Notes: a model not told the origin generated them from the sequence alone. A stretch of 41,151 nucleotides of DNA from an uncultured Prevotellaceae bacterium (GCA_902761905.1 CACWMK010000036.1:1-41151); one strand, 5' to 3'. Shown: positions 1-8,485, numbered from the stretch's first letter. Made by a program: numbers and translations.

Positions 1-1112
1 ACGATGTAGTCGGACAGGCCGCGCAGCTCGGTCAGCGTCTCCATGTTGCCCATCAGGCAGTTGTGGAAGAAGATGGTGTTCAGCCGGTTCAAGCCTGCGT
101 CACGGATGGCGGTACTCAGTTCATACATATCCAGCTCTTCACGTTCATTCCACTCATCGCCAATGACCCCTCGGGTAGCAGGTGCAGCGGCAGGGTCTTC
201 GTCTTCGTATTTGCCGGGGACATCGGCCAAGGGGTTCAGTCCATTGCCATGCCCCCAGATGCTGAACACATACTGCTCGGCAGGACACACCAGACTGCTG
301 ATCTGGATGAACGCGCTGACGGTCTTGGGGTCGCACAGTTTCATAGCCTTGGCCTCCTTTTCATACCCCAGAGCCTGAAGTCCTCCGTTACGAATATTCT
401 CCAGGTTGGTCGTGTCGTTCAGATCGAACCATACGATGTCGCCCGGGTCGGCATACTTACCGCTAAAGGGCATTTCGGGGGGCAGGTCCTTGCCATATTT
501 GTAGAAGCAGACCACACGAACGTTGTTGTGGTCCGTGAGCAACGGCTGTATCTTCTCCCAGAAGCCGTACTCAATAATCTTATCCATGGTGCCTCCCGCA
601 TTGCCATAGACAAAGACGGTGTAGCGGGCGGGCTGCGGCACATTGAGCAGGCTGTCCTTCCTGTTCCACGCATCAAAGTCCTTAGCCTTCTGCATGGCAA
701 GTTGGTGGTCACCCTCCGTCATCGTCAGCTTGCCGTCGCTCACGGTATATCTGGCAGTGGTCTTGGTGTTCCTCTCCGCGATGTCCATCGTCAGCACACC
801 GTCAGTGGCTGTATAGGTGAACGAATAGCGCTCACGGCCCACGGCGACATCGCCATCGAGGTAATAAATGTTGGTGACGCCTGTGCCGTCGGCCTTCAGT
901 TCTGTCTGCTGCCATGCCTTACCGAATGTCCAGGCGGCATAAGTAGCCCCCGACACGTCGGAATACCATTGGCCTACAAGTTCGCCACTTGCTCCTGATT
1001 CGGGAACAGGGTTGTCGTCGTTGTCCGACGAACACGAGGTGAATACGCTTGTGCCGCAGATGAGGGTGGCGGCCAGCACCCATTGCATTAAATTCTTCAT
1101 AATCTGTTTCAT
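1..1112 (-). CDS. Clostripain-like (peptidase C11) lipoprotein, 3' end missing
   Basis: Reading the minus strand from ATG at 1112 gives an open frame running off the left edge (about 370 codons present). Residues 1-27 form a lipoprotein signal ending in FTSC, followed by SSDNDDN, an acidic stretch of the kind that sends Bacteroidetes lipoproteins to the cell surface. A lipocalin-like beta domain (about 45-130) precedes the peptidase part. The clostripain catalytic pair is visible: His in IWGHGNG (about residue 287) and Cys in FFHNCLMGNMETL (about 352). C11 enzymes usually cleave after Arg or Lys; the Bacteroides fragilis member fragipain activates a toxin. A second in-frame ATG lies at 1100. 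It has its own promoter (1249-1279). The family call is firm; the substrate is unknown. Confidence 0.88.
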   Translation of the reverse strand, partial: MKQIMKNLMQWVLAATLICGTSVFTSCSSDNDDNPVPESGASGELVGQWYSDVSGATYAAWTFGKAWQQTELKADGTGVTNIYYLDGDVAVGRERYSFTYTATDGVLTMDIAERNTKTTARYTVSDGKLTMTEGDHQLAMQKAKDFDAWNRKDSLLNVPQPARYTVFVYGNAGGTMDKIIEYGFWEKIQPLLTDHNNVRVVCFYKYGKDLPPEMPFSGKYADPGDIVWFDLNDTTNLENIRNGGLQALGYEKEAKAMKLCDPKTVSAFIQISSLVCPAEQYVFSIWGHGNGLNPLADVPGKYEDEDPAAAPATRGVIGDEWNEREELDMYELSTAIRDAGLNRLNTIFFHNCLMGNMETLTELRGLSDYI

Positions 1113-1248
1113 TTTTTTTAATCATTACTTAGAGTTTAAAAACGCTTACAAATCTTGTCTGCCGGATACAGTTTGGAATGGAAGTCGAAGAAGTGGATAA
1201 TCATGTGTATAATTTGGGTATGCATGCAATATTTATAATTTTAGGTTG

Positions 1249-1279
1249 CAAAGATAGCACTTTTTAGCGATTTCTGCAA
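1249..1279 (-). promoter_or_regulatory. Promoter of the C11 lipoprotein gene
   Basis: On the minus strand TTG (1277-1279) is followed after exactly 20 bases by TATCTTTG (1249-1256), a perfect match to the Bacteroidetes -33/-7 pattern. It predicts a leader of about 130 nt before the ATG at 1112. Confidence 0.7.
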
Positions 1280-1400
1280 GTTTTTGCGAAGAAAAATACA
1301 ACAGAAGTGACTCAGTATATCAGGCAGTGATTGCAGGCTTCATTTATTTATGTTTTTTCATTTTTTTGCCCAATAGCGAGTGACTTTCCAAACTTTTTCG

Positions 1401-1408
1401 TATCTTTG
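1401..1408 (+). promoter_or_regulatory. Possible -7 box of the symporter remnant
   Basis: TATCTTTG matches the Bacteroidetes -7 consensus 29 bases before the ATG at 1438. No TTG lies at the expected upstream distance, so this is a half-supported promoter. If real, the deleted symporter gene is still transcribed. Confidence 0.45.
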
Positions 1409-1437
1409 CCCTCGATTCAGACTACAAAAATACGATT

Positions 1438-1803
1438 ATGAAAAAACTATCATTGACGTCGCAAATTGCGTTGGCTCTGATTCTGGCTATTGCTGCAGGA
1501 ATGTTGTTGGCTGACTATCCCGACTTTGTAAATGAGTACATCAAACCATGGGGAACAATATTCCTTAATCTGCTGAAGTTTATTGTAGCTCCCTTAGTAT
1601 TCTTCTCTATTATGTCAGGCATCCTGTCGATGAATGACGTGAAGAAGGTGGGTAAGTTGGGCTTGCGCGCCATGCTATATTTTATGTTTACCACGGTGGT
1701 TGCAGGTATCGACCGTGTTGTAGACATGGCCCGTACCGTGATGTCGATTACCGGCGATGCATCGTGTGCCGTAGTAATGCAGCGTATACAAGGTGATAAA
1801 TAA
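1438..1803 (+). pseudogene. Dicarboxylate/amino acid:cation symporter with large in-frame internal deletion
   Basis: The 121-residue product joins both ends of a DAACS (GltP/DctA-type) transporter and lacks the middle. Residues 1-88 are the family's N-terminus, with helices 1-2 and the start of helix 3 (LNLLKFIVAPLVFFSIMSGI; AMLYFMFTTVVA). Residues 89-121 are the family's C-terminal signature (GIDRVVDMARTVMSITGDASCAVVM). A full member has about 400 residues, so roughly 280 are missing: helices 4-7, the hairpins and the serine-rich and substrate-binding segments. The join lies near base 1700-1710 and keeps the frame. Transport is not possible; a small membrane peptide might still be made. This could be a true deletion or an assembly collapse. 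Confidence 0.85.
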
Positions 1804-1867
1804 GATCACTATTAAACAAATGTAAGCCCCACCCTATGTTATTATTAGGTTAAGTCGCACGTTTTTC

Positions 1868-1898
1868 TTGCGCAATTAAGATTTGTTGCTTATATTTG
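1868..1898 (+). promoter_or_regulatory. Promoter of the small membrane protein gene
   Basis: TTG at 1868-1870, a 20-base spacer and TATATTTG at 1891-1898 match the Bacteroidetes promoter. Transcription would begin near 1904, on top of the first possible ATG (1903), so the ATG at 1927 is the more likely start. Confidence 0.7.
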
Positions 1899-1926
1899 CA
1901 ACGTGAAATTTATAAACCATAAAGTT

Positions 1927-2427
1927 ATGAAAGTTCTAAAGATCAACTACTCGAAAAAGGTGCCGGCAATAGCATTGCTGATTCTCGTTCCATTGGTTAG
2001 CGCTTTGGTATACTTTTCTATGCGCAACGAAGATGCCTTCAGGTTCGTTATTACATTCGCTGGTGTCATGTTCGTTAATTTAGCGTTCGAACTGATCAGA
2101 GGTTGGCGTCGCATCGTTGTCAACGACGAGTGCGTAAAGGTAAAAAGCAGGTATCAGTGGACGGTATGTTTCCGCGATGTAGAGGATTTCTATCCCTTAA
2201 CCTACAAGGGCCAGTATCTGATAGGCATACACTACAAGCAGGAACATGAGAACTATCGTACCGACGAATACCTTGACGATACCCGCGCAACACGCATGGC
2301 CTATAAACTCAGCCCTGGTGCTCCCTACGAAATCCCCACGCGCTACTTGGACATCAAGCCCCAAGAGCTACTGAAGCAACTAAACGAGAGATTACATCTA
2401 CAGAAAGTAACAAGCCGCACAAATTAG
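1927..2427 (+). CDS. Small two-helix membrane protein of unknown function
   Basis: The product has 166 residues from the ATG at 1927; an in-frame ATG at 1903 lies at the predicted transcription start and is less likely. Two hydrophobic helices (about 12-31 and 38-56) are followed by a soluble part rich in Tyr, Arg and Asp, which reads like a small beta domain of the membrane-bound PH type (IVVNDECVKVKSRY, then WTVCFRDVEDFYPL). It resembles STM3941-type small membrane proteins, but I am not certain. It is a single-gene unit with its own promoter and a terminator overlapping the stop codon. Confidence 0.7.
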   Translation: MKVLKINYSKKVPAIALLILVPLVSALVYFSMRNEDAFRFVITFAGVMFVNLAFELIRGWRRIVVNDECVKVKSRYQWTVCFRDVEDFYPLTYKGQYLIGIHYKQEHENYRTDEYLDDTRATRMAYKLSPGAPYEIPTRYLDIKPQELLKQLNERLHLQKVTSRTN

Positions 2428-2437
2428 TGCGGCTTTT
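2412..2437 (+). terminator. Intrinsic terminator overlapping the stop codon
   Basis: AAGCCGCAC (2412-2420) and GTGCGGCTT (2427-2435) form a perfect 9-bp stem around AAATTA, followed by T residues (TTTTT from 2434). The stop codon TAG (2425-2427) lies in the loop and the first base of the right arm, so the last codons of the gene make up the left arm. Confidence 0.85.
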
Positions 2438-2478
2438 TGTTACCAAACCTGCTAGGAATCAATCTCTTTATCAAAGGT

Positions 2479-3399
2479 TTATTGTTGTAGTTTTTTGATG
2501 CTGAGCACTAGCAGACTCTTGGAGTATTCGTCGGCGGTGGCATCGCGCAGGCGTAATATTTCGCTTATCACAATCTTCTTCTCGTCTTCATCCAGCACAT
2601 CAGCCTTTTTACAGAGATTATAGATGTTGCTTGCAAAGATGTTGGCCGATGTCATCTTGTGTTCTGAAAGACACTTGCTATACAGGGAACTAAAGGTACT
2701 AAAGTGGCTGAGCCACTGAGATGAATTGTTGGCAGCAAAAACTACAGAATCCAGATTAAACACCAAGCCTGACGTATTATTATTGCCAATCATTTCAAAT
2801 ATCTGGTCCTTGGATAGTGGGTTGCGATTAATGGTAATGGTGCTGCTCTTTATCCTCTTCTTACCATTTTCACTCTGCTCGCGGTACTTCTGGGTGGTGC
2901 CATAAGTAGTGGCTATGCGCCCCTTGATACCGTCCTCGCCCTCGGCCCATTCTACGGCATAGGCATAGCGGTACTGCTTTGCAGGATCCTTCTTGTCGAG
3001 GAAACAGGCGTACATGTACTTCGAACCGGGAATCTTACCGATAGCAACCGACTCTGAACTGCCGTCGCCAACCACCAGAGTAACGTAGTTCACTCCCTTG
3101 TTGTTTTCGCTCGAACTTACGCTATAGGCATTCTCAGAATCCTTATAGATAGCGTCCTCAATATCTAATACAAGCTGTCGCCACGGATTGCCTGCGGGCA
3201 GGGTGAAGTCGTACACATCGGCCTGACCTTTCTTTACACCAGTCTCAGGGTCCTTCTCCATGTCGTGGTGCGCGGTGACCTTTATCACTTGTTTCTGTTT
3301 TAGCAGGGCATCGAATGCTTTCTGGATGTTCTGCTGGGCCATAAGGGCTGAAGGCATTGCAATCAGCATGGCTGATAGAATTAAGCTTTTACTCTTCAT
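2479..3399 (-). CDS. Exported protein of unknown function, third gene of an ECF sigma operon
   Basis: The product has 306 residues. The ATG at 3399 is preferred, since the open frame upstream offers only a TTG at 3405. A signal peptide (LILSAMLIAMPSALMAQ) predicts export to the periplasm. The mature protein has a beta-rich N-terminal half (VIKVTAHHDMEK; ADVYDFTLPAG), a Ser/Asn-rich middle and a helical C-terminal part from about 215 on. I do not recognise the family. The gene overlaps the end of the upstream membrane-protein gene by 11 bases, so the two are translationally linked. It is probably the periplasmic effector or sensor of the sigma factor encoded at 4530. Confidence 0.78.
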   Translation of the reverse strand: MKSKSLILSAMLIAMPSALMAQQNIQKAFDALLKQKQVIKVTAHHDMEKDPETGVKKGQADVYDFTLPAGNPWRQLVLDIEDAIYKDSENAYSVSSSENNKGVNYVTLVVGDGSSESVAIGKIPGSKYMYACFLDKKDPAKQYRYAYAVEWAEGEDGIKGRIATTYGTTQKYREQSENGKKRIKSSTITINRNPLSKDQIFEMIGNNNTSGLVFNLDSVVFAANNSSQWLSHFSTFSSLYSKCLSEHKMTSANIFASNIYNLCKKADVLDEDEKKIVISEILRLRDATADEYSKSLLVLSIKKLQQ

Positions 3400-4042
3400 A
3401 TGCAATAAAATTTGTTTGTTCGTTAATATATACTATGGTACCATCTTCTTGCATTACGGGCACGTAGCCGTAGGCTGCCAACTGAGCTTCGATAGCCTCT
3501 ACTTCGGCCTCTGCTTTGGCCTGTGCCATCAGTGTGTAGGCCTTGTCCACATCGTGGATAGTGGGCACTACCTTACGCTTACTGCGCTTGGTGGCCTTGG
3601 CAGGCTTAACAGCGGTCTTTGGCGCGGTCAGACTGTCGGTGCCAACGGTCTCGGGCTGCGATTGTATCACGGGCTCTACCGATTGCTGTACGGCTGTGGT
3701 GTCGGCCTGAGCTGTGAGCCGTGCTGATGGCTGAAAATCGGCCTTGTTGCCAGGTGCAGCCAGATAGATTAGGCCTGCCACTGCGGCTGCAGCTGCCACA
3801 CTCCATATCATCCAGCGACGTCGACCGCGTGTAGACTCTGCTGCCACTACGGGCTGCTCTGCTTCGGTCTCAGGTTTCATCGCTTCGATCTCGCTGAACA
3901 TCTCCTGATAACAGGCCCACTCCTCGGGGATATTGTCTCCCTTGAAGTACTGGCCAAGGATGTCTTCCTCGTCGAGCGTTGATGTGCCGTCCATATATCG
4001 GTCCAGCAGTTGGGCTATGTGTTCCTTAGTGTACTGTATCAT
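3389..4042 (-). CDS. Single-pass membrane protein, probable anti-sigma factor
   Basis: The product has 217 residues. The first 70 are acidic and helical, like the cytoplasmic sigma-binding part of anti-sigma factors (ITQ-like start IQYTKEHIAQLLDRYMDG). After RGRRR comes one transmembrane helix (about 77-95, MIWSVAAAAAVAGLIYLAA). The periplasmic part is Thr/Pro/Lys-rich and ends in a short helical and beta segment. Its ATG overlaps the stop of the sigma gene by four bases (ATGA), the usual arrangement for a sigma and its regulator. I see no zinc-binding HxxxCxxC motif, so it is not a ZAS-type anti-sigma factor. The role is inferred from topology and position. Confidence 0.75.
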   Translation of the reverse strand: MIQYTKEHIAQLLDRYMDGTSTLDEEDILGQYFKGDNIPEEWACYQEMFSEIEAMKPETEAEQPVVAAESTRGRRRWMIWSVAAAAAVAGLIYLAAPGNKADFQPSARLTAQADTTAVQQSVEPVIQSQPETVGTDSLTAPKTAVKPAKATKRSKRKVVPTIHDVDKAYTLMAQAKAEAEVEAIEAQLAAYGYVPVMQEDGTIVYINEQTNFIAYEE

Positions 4043-4530
4043 CTGTTTCTACGTTTTATTTCTTCAAGCAATGTTCGTCGAGCTCGGGCCAGCAGGGTGC
4101 TTACCGATGTGGTCTCTATACCCAGCAGCGTGGCTATCTCCTCGTGGCTGCGCCGTTCCACCTGTCGCATATATAATAAGGTGCGCTGTGTGGTGGGCAG
4201 ACTGTCGAGGCGGGATTGCAACCAGCGATCGTTCTCCTTGCACTCCAGTTCGTCGTGCGGACTGGTTGAGAGGGTTGCTACAGTAGCCTCGTTGAGCTCT
4301 TCTATAGGTTTTCGGCGCTGGTGATTATGGAGCAGTTGGCGGGCCATCAGCGACACGATGGCTTCTACCGACTGGTATCGCTCCAGTTCCTGGTGCATCT
4401 GCCACAGGCGGAGCATCACGTCCTGCGCAATGTCCTCGGCCTCGTCTCTGCCCGCCCCGTAGTGAATACTAACGCTGAGCGCTTTTTCGCGCCACGAGCG
4501 GGCCATATGTTCGAATGCACTTTTTTCCAT
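4039..4530 (-). CDS. ECF-type RNA polymerase sigma factor
   Basis: The product has 163 residues from the ATG at 4530; the open frame extends to 4569, but MEKSAFEHMARSWREKAL is the usual start and AAGAAA precedes it. Region 2 covers about residues 5-70 (GAGRDEAEDIAQDVMLRLW, the -10 recognition and core-binding helices). Region 4 covers about 95-155 (LDSLPTTQRTLLYMRQVERR, then EEIATLLGIETTSVSTLLARARRTL, the -35 helix-turn-helix). The short linker is typical of ECF factors. It heads the operon sigma, membrane regulator, exported protein, and lies back to back with another ECF operon across about 210 bases. Confidence 0.9.
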   Translation of the reverse strand: MEKSAFEHMARSWREKALSVSIHYGAGRDEAEDIAQDVMLRLWQMHQELERYQSVEAIVSLMARQLLHNHQRRKPIEELNEATVATLSTSPHDELECKENDRWLQSRLDSLPTTQRTLLYMRQVERRSHEEIATLLGIETTSVSTLLARARRTLLEEIKRRNR

Positions 4531-4639
4531 TTTCTTTGCTTTACAACTATTAGACACACAAGCGGTCAAAAGTCAAACAAGCATTAACATACTTTAGCAA
4601 AAAAAATCTACACGTACGGGATATATAAAATAAAAAATG

Positions 4640-4647
4640 TAACTTTG
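4640..4647 (+). promoter_or_regulatory. Possible -7 box of the plus-strand sigma operon
   Basis: TAACTTTG matches the -7 consensus about 94 bases upstream of the ATG at 4741. No TTG is correctly spaced upstream, so an alternative (auto-regulated ECF) promoter is also possible. Confidence 0.4.
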
Positions 4648-4740
4648 CAGGCGAGAAAATTATCGTTTTGTGTAGCTAAACGCGCACTTGAGTCGTAATA
4701 GGTATAAAACGACATAAAAAAAAGAAGAAAAAGTCAGATT

Positions 4741-5238
4741 ATGACAAAACAAAAATTTGAAGAGATTTACCGTAAACATTACCCAGAGATGTACCGCCTG
4801 GCAAGGACGATACTCTACGACGAGGATGAAAGCAAGGACGCAGTGAGCGAAGTATTCACGAAACTGCTACGGGCCGACATCGAACCGCAAGAGGACAAAC
4901 TGCAGGGGTATCTGATGACGAGTGTACGCAACAAGTGCCGCGATGTGCTGAGGCATAAGAGCGTGAGGCAACGGGTGGAAAACCTGTATGCAGCCGACTT
5001 GAAACAGGACCTGACGACGGCCACCAGCGACGACGACCGACTGGAACGTATCAACGAGTTTGTGAAGCGCGAACTGTCGCCACTGAGTCAGCAGATACTG
5101 CAACTGAGATTTCTGGGCGAGATGAAGTACGAAGAAGTGGCCGAAGCAGCTGGAGTGAGCCGAGTGACAGTGCATCGACATCTGAGCGAGGGGCTACAGC
5201 GAATCAGAGAGTTTATTAACGAACCAACAAAACGATAA
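4741..5238 (+). CDS. ECF-type RNA polymerase sigma factor
   Basis: The product has 165 residues. Region 2 spans about 5-70 (FEEIYRKHYPEMYRLARTIL, DEDESKDAVSEVFTKLL, YLMTSVRNKCRDVLR). Region 4 spans about 105-160 (LSPLSQQILQLRFLGEMKYEEVAE, then AGVSRVTVHRHLSEGLQRIREF, the recognition helix). A purine-rich ribosome site (AAGAAGAAAAAG) lies just before the ATG. The next gene, seven bases downstream, encodes a FecR-like anti-sigma factor, followed by a receptor. This order is the Bacteroidetes trans-envelope signalling unit: receptor occupancy is passed through the anti-sigma factor to this protein. Confidence 0.93.
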   Translation: MTKQKFEEIYRKHYPEMYRLARTILYDEDESKDAVSEVFTKLLRADIEPQEDKLQGYLMTSVRNKCRDVLRHKSVRQRVENLYAADLKQDLTTATSDDDRLERINEFVKRELSPLSQQILQLRFLGEMKYEEVAEAAGVSRVTVHRHLSEGLQRIREFINEPTKR

Positions 5239-5245
5239 GAATAAT

Positions 5246-5938
5246 ATGAGAGAGCAAGACAAAGCAAACCTGCTGCTGGATATGCAGGAACACCCTGAAA
5301 ACTACACCGACGAGCAGCTAGCAAGCATGCTGGCCGACGACGAGGAACTGGCGGAAATGCTGGAGGCGGCCGCCAAGACCAAGCAAGCTATGACAAAGGC
5401 TGTGGTGGACAACGAGACACTGCCGATGGACGAACTGTGGGAGCAGTTTGCAACTGAGCACGCCGATGAGTTTGACACTAACGAAAGTGCTGCCGATATT
5501 GACGCGCCAAAGGCTAAGCAGGTGCAGATGCCGCTGCACAAAGTGGCTGCAATGATAATAGGAATAATTTTTACTGTAGGAGTGGCATTTGCGGCCATAC
5601 AGATAGTAAGGAACGCAAGCAAGCCTGCACCAGAGCCCACACAGACAGAAACTCCTGCGCCTAAGCCACAGGAGCAGCAGAAGGTAGAGAAAGAGCCTAC
5701 CGACAGCGTGGCAGAGGTGAAGCCGGTGATATTCGACAATGTGGAGCTGGACAAGATGCTGACCACCATGGCCAAACACTACGGCGCCGAGCTGGAGTTT
5801 GACAACGACGATGCCCGCGCGTTCCGCCTGTACTTCACATGGAAACCCAATGAAACACTGGAGCACGAGATAGAACGCCTGAACCAGTTTGAGAGCATAA
5901 ACATAGAACTGAACGACCATAAGATAACGGTAAAATAG
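5246..5938 (+). CDS. FecR-like anti-sigma factor with C-terminal DUF4974/STN-like domain
   Basis: The product has 230 residues. Residues 1-90 are cytoplasmic, acidic and helical, the sigma-binding part. One transmembrane helix lies at about 99-120 (AAMIIGIIFTVGVAFAAIQIV). A Pro/Glu/Lys linker (125-155) leads to a periplasmic domain (about 160-230, FDNVELDKMLTTMAKHYG...FRLYFTW...LNDHKITV) of the kind that ends Bacteroidetes FecR proteins. The usual middle FecR beta domain is largely absent, so this is a short member. It lies between its sigma factor (7 bases upstream) and its receptor (6 bases downstream). It should hold the sigma factor at the membrane until the receptor signals. Confidence 0.88.
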   Translation: MREQDKANLLLDMQEHPENYTDEQLASMLADDEELAEMLEAAAKTKQAMTKAVVDNETLPMDELWEQFATEHADEFDTNESAADIDAPKAKQVQMPLHKVAAMIIGIIFTVGVAFAAIQIVRNASKPAPEPTQTETPAPKPQEQQKVEKEPTDSVAEVKPVIFDNVELDKMLTTMAKHYGAELEFDNDDARAFRLYFTWKPNETLEHEIERLNQFESINIELNDHKITVK

Positions 5939-5944
5939 CAACTG

Positions 5945-8485
5945 ATGAGAAGAACCATTATAGCGATCGTGTGCTGTCTGGCGACGGCGATGGCTACTGC
6001 GCAGAAGATATCGCGCGAATACAACAACGTATCGATAAGCGAGGCGCTGCGACAGCTGAACGAGAAGTACGACGAGTACACGATCAACTTTATGTATAAC
6101 GAGCTGGAGGACTTTCGGGTTACAACGAAAATACGCAACAAATCGATACCCGAAGCCATACAGCAGATGATAGGCTTCTACCCTATCCACATGACGGTAG
6201 AGGACTACGAGATAACAGTGGAATGTCCGCAGAAGTGCACTCAGAGATACAAGGGCACGATAGTAGACGAGCACAACCAGCCTGTGCCCTACGCCAACAT
6301 AGCGCTACTGTCGACGCAGGACTCGATGCTGATAGCGGGAGGAGTATCAAACGAGAGCGGACTGTTTGTGATACCATGTGAGCAGAAACCTGTAGTGGCG
6401 CGAGTGTCGTACGTGGGCTACAAGACCATAATGAAACTGTGCAGCAGCACCAAGATGGGCACCATACGACTGGTGCCCGAAAACCACATGCTGAAGGGCG
6501 TGGTAGTAAAAGGTACGCCACAATACAAGATGACGATGGGCGGCATGGAGATAGCCGTAGAAAACACCATACTGGCCAAGTTGGGTTCGGCCATCGACGT
6601 GCTGGCACAGTTGCCACGAGTATCGGTAGAGAACAACGTGATAACGGTGTTCGGCAAGGGTTCGCCACTTATCTACATCAACAACAAGCCGATGCAGAGC
6701 AGCCAGGAACTGAAGCAGCTGAAGTCGGACGACATCAAGTCGATAGAGGTGATAACAAGTCCTGGTGCCGAGTACGATGCTGAGGTAGAAGCGGTGATAC
6801 GAATAAAGACCAAGAAGCGCCAGGCTCAGGGCCTTAGCATACGCAACGATGCCTACGCGGGCTACAATAACTGGTGGAACGCGTACGAGGAACTGATGCT
6901 AAAATATCAGACAAAAAAGTTTGAGATAATTAATGATGCATACGTGTACACAGGCGCGTGGGGCGAGGACAACAACCTGGAGTTTGACATACACGCCAAG
7001 GGCAACGAAATAGATGTAAAGCAGCGCATACCTATCAAGGGCCGAAATAATTATTTTTCGGAATATCTGGCCAGCGACTACTGGATAAACGACAGCAACT
7101 CTATCGGCGCATCGTATCAGATGAACTGCTCGTTCGACAACTATTCTACGGGTTGGGCGCGGCAGGAGATTAAGAGAAACGGCATGATGGAGGGAATAGT
7201 AAACGCCACGAGTGACGTAAACCCCAAATACGAGCAACACGCACTGAACACATACTATCAGGGAAAAATAGGAAAAATGGGCATTGACCTGAACGGCACT
7301 TACTTCTACGGCACCAACGAGCGCAAGGATCTGAACGTGGAGACGAGCAACGAGCTGGACGACCGCACAGTACACTCGAACAGCAAGGAGACGAGCCATC
7401 TGTATGCCGCAAAATTGATACTTGACTACCCAGTATTGGGTGGAAAAATAAAGCTGGGCACCGAGCTGACGAAGACAAAATCGCACGGTGTGTTCATCAA
7501 CGAGGAGGGATTTGTATCATCATCGGAGACTGACATCAAGGAGCACAACATTGCAGGATTTGTGCAGTACGAACTATCGCTGAACCACTGGATGATGGGC
7601 GCGGGAGTGAGATACGAAGACGTGACGCGCGAGTACTATCTGTACGGCAAAAAGCAGGACGATGTTTGTAGGAAATATCACAACATTTTCCCGAACCTGT
7701 CGCTGGCCTGGAGCAAGGGCGACTGGAGCTGGCAGCTGAGCATGAACGAGAAGATGCACCGCCCCAGCTACCGCAGTCTGCGCAACTATATGCAGTATGA
7801 CAACAGGTATATGTACGAGGGCGGTAACCCGAAGCTACAGCCCGAGAAGGTATATAACATCGAGACTGGAGCCACCTACAGATGGTTATCGGCCACAGTG
7901 GGCTATACATATACAAAGGATGCTATGCTGTGGGTGAAGTATCTGATGGAGAACCAGGAGGTGACATATACTACCAATCTGAACTTTGACCACTATCAGT
8001 TGGTTTATGCCACGATAAGTATATCGCCACGATTCAAGGTGTACCGCCCTACCCTGGAGATAAACTACGACCGCCAGAAGTTTGACGCCAAAGAGTATGG
8101 TGTAGACAAGAATCTGAACAAGCCAACGCTGGGAGCCAGACTGAACAACAAATTTGTGTTCAGCCCATCGCTAATGGCAGGACTGATAATAAAAGGCCGC
8201 ACACGCGGCTACAACGGATTTGTAGTGAGCCGGCCACAGGTAAGCGTGGATGCATCGGTAAGAAAATCGTTCGATAAGGATCGCTGGGTGATAACACTTA
8301 AGGCTAACGACATATTTAAGACCGCGCGCGAACAATGGACTATGTACGGCATAGGCGCCGAAGCTACCAAAGACTGTTATAATTATAATCGCTCCATATC
8401 GCTGCTACTAACTTACAACTTCAACTCTACCCGCAACAAGTACAAGGGTACGGGTGCTGGAAACGAAGAACGCAGGAGACTTTAG
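5945..8485 (+). CDS. STN-containing outer-membrane receptor (TonB-dependent type)
   Basis: The product has 846 residues. In order: a signal peptide (1-20, ending ATAQ); an STN signalling domain (about 22-92, ISREYNNVSISEALRQL to YEITVE); a carboxypeptidase-regulatory-like beta sandwich (about 100-175, GTIVDEHNQPVPYANIALL); a plug-like domain (about 195-290, IDVLAQLPRVSVENN, ITSPGAEYDAEVEAVIRIK); and a beta-barrel (300-835, with many aromatic-ended strands). The C-terminus does not end in the usual aromatic residue but has a short Lys/Arg tail. No SusD gene follows, so this is a signalling receptor of the OMP beta-barrel family rather than a glycan SusC. Its ligand is unknown. The STN domain should contact the anti-sigma factor encoded just upstream. 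Confidence 0.9.
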   Translation: MRRTIIAIVCCLATAMATAQKISREYNNVSISEALRQLNEKYDEYTINFMYNELEDFRVTTKIRNKSIPEAIQQMIGFYPIHMTVEDYEITVECPQKCTQRYKGTIVDEHNQPVPYANIALLSTQDSMLIAGGVSNESGLFVIPCEQKPVVARVSYVGYKTIMKLCSSTKMGTIRLVPENHMLKGVVVKGTPQYKMTMGGMEIAVENTILAKLGSAIDVLAQLPRVSVENNVITVFGKGSPLIYINNKPMQSSQELKQLKSDDIKSIEVITSPGAEYDAEVEAVIRIKTKKRQAQGLSIRNDAYAGYNNWWNAYEELMLKYQTKKFEIINDAYVYTGAWGEDNNLEFDIHAKGNEIDVKQRIPIKGRNNYFSEYLASDYWINDSNSIGASYQMNCSFDNYSTGWARQEIKRNGMMEGIVNATSDVNPKYEQHALNTYYQGKIGKMGIDLNGTYFYGTNERKDLNVETSNELDDRTVHSNSKETSHLYAAKLILDYPVLGGKIKLGTELTKTKSHGVFINEEGFVSSSETDIKEHNIAGFVQYELSLNHWMMGAGVRYEDVTREYYLYGKKQDDVCRKYHNIFPNLSLAWSKGDWSWQLSMNEKMHRPSYRSLRNYMQYDNRYMYEGGNPKLQPEKVYNIETGATYRWLSATVGYTYTKDAMLWVKYLMENQEVTYTTNLNFDHYQLVYATISISPRFKVYRPTLEINYDRQKFDAKEYGVDKNLNKPTLGARLNNKFVFSPSLMAGLIIKGRTRGYNGFVVSRPQVSVDASVRKSFDKDRWVITLKANDIFKTAREQWTMYGIGAEATKDCYNYNRSISLLLTYNFNSTRNKYKGTGAGNEERRRL

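Larger units (their letters stand above)
1113..1437. other. Intergenic region between divergent genes
   Basis: This 325-base gap holds the minus-strand promoter at 1249-1279 with its long leader, and a plus-strand -7-like box at 1401-1408. The rest is AT-rich, with no convincing ORF, RNA gene or repeat. Confidence 0.6.

Noticed and set aside
63-998. 311-codon plus-strand frame at the left edge
   Set aside because: It is antisense to the C11 lipoprotein gene, which has a promoter, a lipobox and catalytic motifs; the plus frame resembles no protein.
5945-8485. SusC of a polysaccharide utilisation locus
   Set aside because: No SusD, glycoside hydrolase or sulfatase gene is adjacent, and the gene ends an ECF sigma/anti-sigma operon.
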